The notes under the pieces are model-generated. The model worked only from the letters and a program-made list of their open reading frames with translations, did no database searches and was not told the origin of the DNA. DNA of 64,000 bases. Origin: Massilia sp. ST3. Lineage in GTDB: Bacteria; Pseudomonadota; Gammaproteobacteria; Burkholderiales; Burkholderiaceae_D. The position numbers and the translations under genes were made by a program. The stretch is taken from contig NZ_JAGPWC010000021.1 of the NCBI RefSeq assembly GCF_018119405.1, positions 16,219 through 80,218 on the forward strand, written 5' to 3'. Every line of letters begins with the position of its first letter. Within the stretch, counting starts at the first letter, position 1. This document shows positions 14,390 through 21,585 of the stretch, one piece after another.

Positions 14390-16093
14390 TCAGGCGGGTT
14401 CCGCGTGCTCGACCAGCAGCTGGACCTTGGTCACGCCGTTGTATTCGTTGGCGTCCAGGCGGAAGGCCACGCGCGCCCGCTCCGGCAGGCCTTCGTTGTG
14501 GCCGAACCAGATGGCGTCGTAGCGGCGGCCGTTCTTTTCCAGCAGCAGCTTGAGGTGGCGCTCCTTCAGCACGCGCTGGCTGACCACGCGGAATTCGTCG
14601 CAGAACACCGGCGGCGCGAAGCCCTGGCCCCAGACCTGGCCGTCGCACAGCTCGATGAACTGGGTCGAATAGTATTCGTCCTCCAGCGGGCCGTCGGTCT
14701 CGATGATGCGTTCCAGCTGGGCTTCGGTGAGCCAGGCGCGGCCGACGGCCTCGAAGGCGTCGCAGAAATGCGGGAAGGCGTCGGCCCGGATCGACAGGCC
14801 GGCCGCCATCGCGTGCCCGCCGAACTTGTCGATCAGGCCGGGCACGCGCTTGGACACCAGGTCGAGGGCGTCGCGCAGGTGGAAGCCCGGGATCGAGCGC
14901 CCCGAGCCCTTGATCCAGCCGTCGCCGGCGGGCGCGAAAGTGATGGTCGGGCGGTAGAATTTCTCCTTCAGGCGCGAGGCGACGATGCCGATTACGCCCT
15001 GGTGCCAGCCTTCGTCGAACACGGCGATGGTGCTGGCGCCCGAGGGCTCGAAGCTGTCGAGGTGGAGCAGCGCGGTGTCCTGCATCTCGGCCTCGATCTC
15101 GCGCCGCTTCAGGTTGATCTCGTTGAGCTGCTGGGCGATGGCCCAGGCGCGGCCCTCGTCGTCGGTGACCAGGCATTCGATCCCGAGCGACATGTCCTCG
15201 AGCCGGCCGGCGGCGTTCAGGCGCGGGCCGAGGGCGAAGCCGAGGTCGAAGGGCGAGGCGCAGCGCGCTTCGCGTCCCGCGACGCGGAACAGGGCGGCCA
15301 CGCCGGCATGCATGCGGCCCGCGCGCATGCGGCGGATGCCCTGGGCCACCAGGATGCGGTTGTTGGCGTCCAGCCGCACCACGTCGGCCACCGTGCCCAG
15401 CGCCACCAGGTCGAGCAGGCTGTCGAGCTTGGGCTGGGTCTGGGCGTCGAACACGCCGCGCCGGCGCAGCTCCGCGCGCAGGGCCAGCAGCACATAGAAC
15501 ACCACGCCCACGCCGGCCAGGTGCTTGCTGGGGAAGCCGCACTCCGGCTGGTTCGGGTTGACGATCACGCGCGCCGGCGGCAGGGCGTCGCCCGGCAGGT
15601 GGTGGTCGGTGACGACCACGTCGATGCCGCGTCCGTTCGCCTCCAGCACGCCGTCGATGCTGGCGATGCCGTTGTCGACCGTGATGATGATGTCGGGCGA
15701 CTTCTCGCGTGCGGTGAGCGCCACGATTTCCGGGGTCAGGCCGTAGCCGTACTCGAAGCGGTTCGGCACGATGTAGTCCACTTGCGCGCCCATCGCGCGC
15801 AGGCCGCGCAGGGCGGTGGCGCAGGCGGTGGCGCCGTCGCAGTCGTAGTCGGCGACGATGGTCATCTTCTTGCCGCTTTGAATAGCGTCGGCCAGGAAAA
15901 CGGCGGCGGCGTCGATGTGCTTCAGGCCGGCGGGCGGCGACAGCGCCGCCAGCTCGCTCGACAGCTCGCGCGGGTCTTCCAGTCCGCGCGCCGCGTAGAT
16001 ACGGGCCAGCACGGGGTGGACGCCGCCCTGGCGCAGCAGTTCCGAGGTGCGGAAGGGGCAGGGACGGGTGGCGATGCGGGTCTTGATGCTCAA
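14390..16093 (-). CDS. recJ: Single-stranded-DNA-specific 5'-3' exonuclease RecJ
   Basis: RecJ degrades single strands from 5' ends in RecF-pathway recombination and mismatch repair. The 567-residue length is close to the 577 of E. coli. Motifs in order are IVADYDCDGATACA (near residue 83), ITVDNGIAS (near 136), VVTDHHLPGD (DHH, near 160) and the DHHA1 motif FGGHAMAAGLSI (near 425). Its start overlaps the stop of the upstream COG4255-like gene by four bases (ATGA). In E. coli recJ is followed directly by prfB and lysS; here about 12 kb of other genes separate them. Confidence 0.96.
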   Translation of the reverse strand: MSIKTRIATRPCPFRTSELLRQGGVHPVLARIYAARGLEDPRELSSELAALSPPAGLKHIDAAAVFLADAIQSGKKMTIVADYDCDGATACATALRGLRAMGAQVDYIVPNRFEYGYGLTPEIVALTAREKSPDIIITVDNGIASIDGVLEANGRGIDVVVTDHHLPGDALPPARVIVNPNQPECGFPSKHLAGVGVVFYVLLALRAELRRRGVFDAQTQPKLDSLLDLVALGTVADVVRLDANNRILVAQGIRRMRAGRMHAGVAALFRVAGREARCASPFDLGFALGPRLNAAGRLEDMSLGIECLVTDDEGRAWAIAQQLNEINLKRREIEAEMQDTALLHLDSFEPSGASTIAVFDEGWHQGVIGIVASRLKEKFYRPTITFAPAGDGWIKGSGRSIPGFHLRDALDLVSKRVPGLIDKFGGHAMAAGLSIRADAFPHFCDAFEAVGRAWLTEAQLERIIETDGPLEDEYYSTQFIELCDGQVWGQGFAPPVFCDEFRVVSQRVLKERHLKLLLEKNGRRYDAIWFGHNEGLPERARVAFRLDANEYNGVTKVQLLVEHAEPA

Positions 16094-17109
16094 GTCAGTC
16101 GTTCCAAAGTCGGGCGGCGCCAGAACTTGCGCTGGGCCATGCCGGTAGTCGTCGATTCAAGGAGGCCTTCGCGGCTGCTCAGGACCAGGCGCAGCTCGCG
16201 CACGCGGCCCTGGCGCAAGGCGGCCAGCAGGGGCGCGAACAGCTGTTCTTCCAGCTGCCGCATGCCCATGATCCAGCTGCCCCAGTCGGCGGCGATGGCC
16301 GATTCCGCCAGGCTGCCGGCCACGAGCAGGGTATTGTCCTCCAGCGCGCCATCGAGCTCGCCGAGCGAAGCCAGCTTGTGCGCGCCGAGCGCGGCCAGCC
16401 AGCCCGGCGCGGCGTAGGTCGCCAGCCTGGGCGCGGAAGCAGCGGAAGGACGGCCGGCGGCGCCCCACAGCCAGAAGGCGTTCACGGCGGGCAGGCGGCG
16501 CCCCTCGCGCGCGGCGTTGACCGGATGGCTGTGCCACTGCATCTGAACTTCGTTCTGCAGGCGGCGGTAGGCCCTGGCCTGCTCGCCCTTGGGCATGAAG
16601 TCGATCAGGTCCATGCCGACGGCCGTGTCCGGCGTGGCGGTGTCCAGCCCGGCCCAGTCGTCGGCGCGCAGGAACCAGGTCTGGGCGTCGCCGTAGACCA
16701 GCGGGTGGCCGGCGTCCTCGCACAGGGCGCGCGCGGCCTCGAACAGCGCGCGGCTGTCGTCCTCGCTCAGCGCCAGGTGGCGCAGGTCGGCCATCATCAG
16801 GTGGCTGCGCGCGATCTGGATGTGGGCCGGGTTGACGATGAACCAGGTGCCGTCGCCTGGCGCCAGGCCGAAGCCGCGCATGGCGGCGCCGGCGAACGCG
16901 GGCTGGCCGTCCGGACCCGCGCCGAGGGCGCGCGCCAGCCACTGCTCGTGCGGCAGGGCGCGCACCTCCTCGCTCACCGGCACCCGCCCATGGCGGGCGC
17001 TGCGCGTGAGCAGGGCGGCGAGGGCCGGGGTGTCCAGGTTGCGCACCAGGTCGGGGGCGAATTCGGGAAGCGGGAGTGCGTAAGGCAGGACAAGCGTGAT
17101 GGAAGACAT
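16090..17109 (-). CDS. COG4255-like protein (phosphoglycerate-mutase-related, uncertain)
   Basis: The protein has 339 residues and is cytosolic, with no signal or transmembrane segment. It has MSSITLVLPYALPLPEFAPDL at its start, then GTWFIVNPAHIQIARSHL, an NEVQMQWHSHPVN segment and ALPAVNAFWLWGAAGRP-type text near residue 210. This looks like the betaproteobacterial family found beside recJ that databases often call a cofactor-independent phosphoglycerate mutase homologue. I see no convincing metal site of a true iPGM, so the enzymatic name should be treated with caution. It overlaps recJ by ATGA and is probably co-transcribed with it. Confidence 0.65.
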   Translation of the reverse strand: MSSITLVLPYALPLPEFAPDLVRNLDTPALAALLTRSARHGRVPVSEEVRALPHEQWLARALGAGPDGQPAFAGAAMRGFGLAPGDGTWFIVNPAHIQIARSHLMMADLRHLALSEDDSRALFEAARALCEDAGHPLVYGDAQTWFLRADDWAGLDTATPDTAVGMDLIDFMPKGEQARAYRRLQNEVQMQWHSHPVNAAREGRRLPAVNAFWLWGAAGRPSAASAPRLATYAAPGWLAALGAHKLASLGELDGALEDNTLLVAGSLAESAIAADWGSWIMGMRQLEEQLFAPLLAALRQGRVRELRLVLSSREGLLESTTTGMAQRKFWRRPTLERLT

Positions 17110-17265
17110 CCCTCTATTTTAGGCCAAACCGGGCCTGGACGAATACTGCGGCAGGCTTTTTCGGCCGGCCCTTGTTACCCCGGCAATCTGTATTTTTTAA
17201 CAATTCATGCAAGGGAAGCGGTTTGTCTGGCAAACTGCGGGGTTGACGACCCTGAACCGGATTTC

Positions 17266-18534
17266 ATGAGCACCACCCAGAAGCTTCCCTACGAATGGCA
17301 GATCGGCCTGCGCTATACCCGCGCCGGCAAGCGCAGCGGGCGCAACCGCTTCATTTCGTTCATCTCGATGGCCTCGGTGGCCGGCATCGCGCTCGGCGTC
17401 GCGGCCCTGATCGTGGTGCTGTCGGTGATGAACGGGTTCACCAAGGAAGTCACCAACCGCATGCTGTCCGTGCTGTCCCACGTCGAGGTCTACGACGCCC
17501 ACGGCGCCATGACGGACTGGCGCAGGGCCAGCCGGGAAGCGCTGGAGAATCTCGAGGTGCGCGCCGTCGCGCCCTTCCTCGACGCCCAGGCCATGCTGCT
17601 GAGCGGCGACGTGATGAAGCCGGTGCTGCTGCGCGGCGTGCTGCCCCGGGAGGAAGCCAAGGTCTCGGACGTGACGCGCCAGGTCAAGCAGGGCAGTTTC
17701 GATGCGCTCCAGCCGGGCGCCTATAACATCGTGCTGGGCAGCGCCCTGGCCCGTGCGCTCGACGTGAAGGTGGGCGACCGCGTCACCTTGCTGCTGGGGT
17801 CCGGCGTGCCGGGCGCCTCGCAAGAGGCTTTGCCGCAGACCCGCGCCCTGGTGGTGGGCGGGATCTTCGAGGCCGGTCATTTCGAGTTCGATTCGGCGCT
17901 CGGCTTCATGCGCCTGGAAGACGCGGCCGGCGCGCTGAACGCGCCGGCGCCGAGCGGCATCCGCCTGCGCCTGGCCGACCTGCACCAGGCCCCGCGCGTG
18001 GCCGAGGAACTGCGCCAGTCGATGTCGGGCCAGCTGATCATGCGCGACTGGACCAAGGTCAACGCGATCTGGTTCGCCGCCGTCGAGTCGCAAAAGCGCA
18101 TGATGTTCATCATCCTGACCATGATCGTCGCGGTGGCCGCCTTCAACCTGGTGTCGACCCTGGTGATGACGGTGCGCGACAAGCAGGCCGACATCGCCAT
18201 CCTGCGCACCCTGGGCGCCTCGCCCGGCTCGGTCATGAAGATCTTCATGGTGCAGGGCACCCTGGTGGGCCTGCTGGGCGCCGCGCTGGGCGTGGCCGCC
18301 GGCGTGCTGGTGGCGGCCAACGTGGACGTGATCGTGTCCGGGATCGAGCACCTGTTCAAGGTGCGCTTCCTGTCGCAGGAGGTTTATCTGATCGACGAGA
18401 TCCCGTCCGACCTGCGCTGGGAGGACGTGAGCTGGATCGCGGGCGTGGCGGTGCTGCTGTCCTTCCTGGCCACCATTTACCCGAGCTGGTCGGCATCGCG
18501 GGTGAAGCCGGCCGAGGCGCTGCGCTATGAGTGA
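17266..18534 (+). CDS. lolC: Lipoprotein-releasing ABC transporter permease, LolC/E family (first copy)
   Basis: The protein has 422 residues. LolC/E with LolD extracts outer-membrane lipoproteins from the inner membrane and hands them to LolA. The N-terminus [20 protein letters not shown] leads into TM1 ([19 protein letters not shown]), a MacB-like periplasmic domain of about 200 residues, and three C-terminal FtsX helices with the coupling segment [19 protein letters not shown]. It ends in [10 protein letters not shown] exactly like the second copy. ATG 17266 gives the same N-terminal layout as its paralogue. It is divergent from the COG4255-like gene. Confidence 0.93.
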   Translation: MSTTQKLPYEWQIGLRYTRAGKRSGRNRFISFISMASVAGIALGVAALIVVLSVMNGFTKEVTNRMLSVLSHVEVYDAHGAMTDWRRASREALENLEVRAVAPFLDAQAMLLSGDVMKPVLLRGVLPREEAKVSDVTRQVKQGSFDALQPGAYNIVLGSALARALDVKVGDRVTLLLGSGVPGASQEALPQTRALVVGGIFEAGHFEFDSALGFMRLEDAAGALNAPAPSGIRLRLADLHQAPRVAEELRQSMSGQLIMRDWTKVNAIWFAAVESQKRMMFIILTMIVAVAAFNLVSTLVMTVRDKQADIAILRTLGASPGSVMKIFMVQGTLVGLLGAALGVAAGVLVAANVDVIVSGIEHLFKVRFLSQEVYLIDEIPSDLRWEDVSWIAGVAVLLSFLATIYPSWSASRVKPAEALRYE

Positions 18535-18550
18535 GACCAGGGAAGTCTGC

Positions 18551-18658
18551 CGTAGGGTGGACGGGTCTCCCGTCCACGCGTTCAACGGCATCCGGCATGC
18601 TCGCGGCAGCTCGACGTCCGCCTATCACCGCGTGGACGGCGGAGCCGTCCACCCTACG
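18551..18658. repeat. Palindromic 108-base element between the two lolC/E genes
   Basis: The ends are perfect 14-base inverted repeats, CGTAGGGTGGACGG (18551-18564) and CCGTCCACCCTACG (18645-18658). Each end also folds on itself: GGACGGG-TCT-CCCGTCC on the left and GTGGACGGC-GGA-GCCGTCCAC on the right. The right end is nearly identical to 13203-13232. It fills most of the spacer between the tandem permease genes and could attenuate transcription between them. Confidence 0.85.
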
Positions 18659-18681
18659 ATCCGAGGAAGCATCAGGAACAC

Positions 18682-19947
18682 ATGAGCATCATCCAGACAC
18701 TGCCCTACGAATGGCTGGTCGGCCTGCGCTACACCCGCGCCGGCAAGCGCAGCGGCCGCGACAGCTTCATCTCCTTCATCTCGCTGATCTCCGTGACCGG
18801 CATCGCGCTCGGCGTGGCGGCCCTGATCATCGTGCTGTCGGTGATGAACGGCTTCCAGAAGGACGTCACCGACCGCATGCTGTCGGTGCTGGCCCACGTC
18901 GAGGTGTTCGGCCAGGACGGCGGCATGCCCAACTGGCGCGAAGCCGCCCTGCAGGCCGGCAAGCACCCGGCGGTGCGCGGCGCCGCGCCCTTCGTCGAGA
19001 CCCAGGCCATGCTGCTGCGCGACGGCGCCATGCGCCCCTCGGCCATCCGCGGGGTGCTGCCGGGCGAAGAGGAAAAGGTGTCGGACGTGGCCCGCCAGAT
19101 CGTGCAGGGCCGCTTCGAAGACCTCCAGCCGGGCCGGTTCAACATCGTGCTGGGCGACCTGCTGGCCCGCTCGCTGAACGTGGGCGTGGGCGACAAGCTG
19201 ACCATGCTGCTGGCCCAGGCCCAGACCACCCCGGCCGGCATGTTGCCGCGCACCCGTTCGTTCACCGTCGTCGGCATTTTCAAGTCGGGCCACCCGGATT
19301 TCGACGCCTCGTTCTCCTTCGTGCACATCGAGGACGCCCAGCGCATGGAGCGCCTCGGCGCGCCCGCCGGCCTGCGCCTTCGCATAGCCCAGGTGCGCGA
19401 TGCGCCCCAGGTGGCCGAGGAGCTCAAGGCGTATTTGCCGGCCGGCGTCGTGATGCGCGACTGGTCCAAGCTCAATGCCAACTGGTTTGCGGCGGTCCAG
19501 ACCGAAAAGAAGATGATGTTCATCGTGCTGACCCTGATCATCGCGGTGGCCGCCTTCAACCTGGTCTCGAGCCTGGTAATGACGGTAACCGACAAGCAGG
19601 CCGACATCGCGATCCTGCGCACCTTGGGCGCCTCGCCGGCCTCGATCCAGAAGATCTTCATGATCCAGGGCGCCGTGATCGGCCTGCTCGGCACCGCCGC
19701 CGGCGTGCTGCTGGGCGTGCTGGTGGCCCTGAACATCGACGTCATCGTCCCCTTTATTGAAAACCTGCTGGGAGTGCAGTTCTTGCCGAAAGATATCTAC
19801 CTGATCAGTACCGTGCCGTCCGATATGCGCTGGCCGGACGTGGCCCGCATCGGCGTGGTCTCGGTGCTGCTGGCCTTCGCCGCCACCCTCTACCCGAGCC
19901 GCTCCGCCGCGCGCGTGAAACCTGCGGAGGCGCTACGCTATGAATAA
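18682..19947 (+). CDS. lolE: Lipoprotein-releasing ABC transporter permease, LolC/E family (second copy)
   Basis: The protein has 421 residues and is closely similar to the preceding permease over its whole length ([68 protein letters not shown]). It has the same four-helix FtsX topology with a large periplasmic domain. Its stop region overlaps the lolD start by eight bases, so this copy is the one physically coupled to the ATPase. Two permease genes next to one lolD would allow a LolC-LolE heterodimer as in E. coli. Assigning C or E to each copy is arbitrary without a tree. Confidence 0.9.
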   Translation: MSIIQTLPYEWLVGLRYTRAGKRSGRDSFISFISLISVTGIALGVAALIIVLSVMNGFQKDVTDRMLSVLAHVEVFGQDGGMPNWREAALQAGKHPAVRGAAPFVETQAMLLRDGAMRPSAIRGVLPGEEEKVSDVARQIVQGRFEDLQPGRFNIVLGDLLARSLNVGVGDKLTMLLAQAQTTPAGMLPRTRSFTVVGIFKSGHPDFDASFSFVHIEDAQRMERLGAPAGLRLRIAQVRDAPQVAEELKAYLPAGVVMRDWSKLNANWFAAVQTEKKMMFIVLTLIIAVAAFNLVSSLVMTVTDKQADIAILRTLGASPASIQKIFMIQGAVIGLLGTAAGVLLGVLVALNIDVIVPFIENLLGVQFLPKDIYLISTVPSDMRWPDVARIGVVSVLLAFAATLYPSRSAARVKPAEALRYE

Positions 19948-20635
19948 TCACGGAGCACCGGTCCTGGCTTGCCGGGCCTTGGGCAAGACCTTCAAGCAGG
20001 GCGACTACACCGTGCAGGTGCTCGACGCCATCGACTTCGCCGTCCATCGCGGCGAGCGCGTGGCCATCGTTGGCGCCTCGGGCTCGGGCAAGTCGACCCT
20101 GCTGCACCTGCTGGGCGGGCTCGATACGCCCAGCACCGGCGCCGTGACCCTGCTGGGCGAGGACTTCGCCACGCTGTCGGAAGCGCGCCGCGGCGAACTG
20201 CGCAACACCTCGCTCGGCTTCGTCTACCAGTTCCACCACCTGCTGCCGGAATTCTCGGCGCTCGACAACGTCATGATGCCGCTCCTGATCCGGCGCGAGA
20301 AGCGCGACGGCGCCATGGCCAAGGCCCAGGCGATCCTCGAACGCGTGGGCCTGGGCAAGCGCGTGATCCACCGTCCGGGCGAGCTGTCCGGCGGCGAACG
20401 CCAGCGGGTGGCCCTGGCGCGCGCCCTCGTCACCCAGCCGGCCTGCGTGCTGGCCGACGAACCGACCGGCAACCTGGACCACAGCACGGCCCAGAACATC
20501 TTCGACCTGATGCTGGAACTCTCGCGCACCCTTGGCACCGCCTTCGTGATCGTCACCCACGACATGGAACTGGCGCGCCGCTGCGACCGCATGCTGCGCC
20601 TGACCGAGCACGGCCTGCAGCCGCTGGAAGCTTGA
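19940..20635 (+). CDS. lolD: Lipoprotein-releasing ABC transporter ATPase LolD
   Basis: The protein has 231 residues and is the cytosolic ATPase of the Lol exporter. Walker A is GASGSGKST (near residue 48), the Q-loop lies in [20 protein letters not shown] (the LLPEF context typical of LolD), the signature is [15 protein letters not shown] (near 150), Walker B with D-loop is [11 protein letters not shown] (near 172) and the switch is [10 protein letters not shown]. It overlaps the second permease gene by eight bases and is followed after one base by tatD. Confidence 0.96.
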   Translation: MNNHGAPVLACRALGKTFKQGDYTVQVLDAIDFAVHRGERVAIVGASGSGKSTLLHLLGGLDTPSTGAVTLLGEDFATLSEARRGELRNTSLGFVYQFHHLLPEFSALDNVMMPLLIRREKRDGAMAKAQAILERVGLGKRVIHRPGELSGGERQRVALARALVTQPACVLADEPTGNLDHSTAQNIFDLMLELSRTLGTAFVIVTHDMELARRCDRMLRLTEHGLQPLEA

Positions 20636-20636
20636 T

Positions 20637-21452
20637 ATGTGGATCGACACCCACTGCCACCTGGATGCACATGAATTCGGCGGCGCCGCCGTGGACATCG
20701 CGCGCCAGGCGGGGGAGGCAGGGGTGTCGATGATCGTGCTGGTGGCCGTCGACCGCGGCAATTTCGCCACTGTCGCCGGGCTCGCGGCAAGTATCCCGAA
20801 TGCCTGCTATGCGCTGGGCATCCATCCGATCTTCGTGCCCCAGGCGGCGGACGAGGACCTGGCCGCGCTGCGCGCGGCGGTGGAAGCGTCGCTGGGGGAT
20901 CCGCGCTTCGTGGGGGTGGGCGAGATCGGCCTGGATTTCTTCATTCCGATGCTGTGCGAACCGGACATGCGCGCCAAGCAGGAGCGTTTCTTCCGCGAGC
21001 AGCTGCGCATCGCGCGCGACTTCGGCCTGCCGGCCCTGATGCACGTGCGCCGCTCGCAGGACCAGGTGCTCAAGCACCTGCGCCAGATTATCCCGCCGGG
21101 CGGCATCGCGCACGCCTTCAACGGCAGCTTCCAGCAGGCGCAGAACTTCATCGACCTGGGTTTCCACCTGGGCTTTGGCGGCGCCATGACCTTCACCCGC
21201 GCGCTCCAGATCCGGCGCCTCGCGGCCGAGCTGCCGCTCGACGCGATCGTGCTCGAAACCGACGCGCCCGACATCGCGCCGGCCTGGATCCACCCGGGCC
21301 GCAACAGCCCCGGAGAGCTGCCGCGCATCGGCGCTACCCTGGCCGCATTGCGCGGCCTGGAAGAGGAGGAAATCCGGCTGGCAACCCACCGCAACGCCCT
21401 GGCGGCGATCCCCCGCCTGGAGTCGCTGCAGTCGCTTATTGCTGCTCTCTGA
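20637..21452 (+). CDS. TatD-family metal-dependent hydrolase/DNase
   Basis: The protein has 271 residues. TatD proteins are TIM-barrel metalloenzymes with 3'-5' exonuclease activity or related nuclease functions. Ligand motifs are WIDTHCHLDAHEF at residues 2-14, LGIHPIFV near 62, VGEIGLDFF near 98, the His of PALMHVRRS near 135, AHAFNGSF near 162 and ETDAPDIAP near 210. The start follows the lolD stop after one base. A tatD-type gene directly after lolD is usual in Burkholderiales as far as I recall. Confidence 0.92.
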   Translation: MWIDTHCHLDAHEFGGAAVDIARQAGEAGVSMIVLVAVDRGNFATVAGLAASIPNACYALGIHPIFVPQAADEDLAALRAAVEASLGDPRFVGVGEIGLDFFIPMLCEPDMRAKQERFFREQLRIARDFGLPALMHVRRSQDQVLKHLRQIIPPGGIAHAFNGSFQQAQNFIDLGFHLGFGGAMTFTRALQIRRLAAELPLDAIVLETDAPDIAPAWIHPGRNSPGELPRIGATLAALRGLEEEEIRLATHRNALAAIPRLESLQSLIAAL

Positions 21453-21585
21453 TACCATCCGCCGACCAGGTCAATACAGGGAAGTTCAGCCTGTTACGCA
21501 TGATCGCGAGCAAGCTCCGCCAGGTGCCCCTCTGTCAAGATGATGTCTTCGCTGCGACAGCGGCCATCCCCGACAGGAGACACAC

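Noticed and set aside
17197..18591. A long minus-strand frame opposite the first lolC/E gene
   Set aside because: It is a shadow of a conserved coding gene, rich in His/Gln/Gly, with no recognisable domain and no ribosome site.
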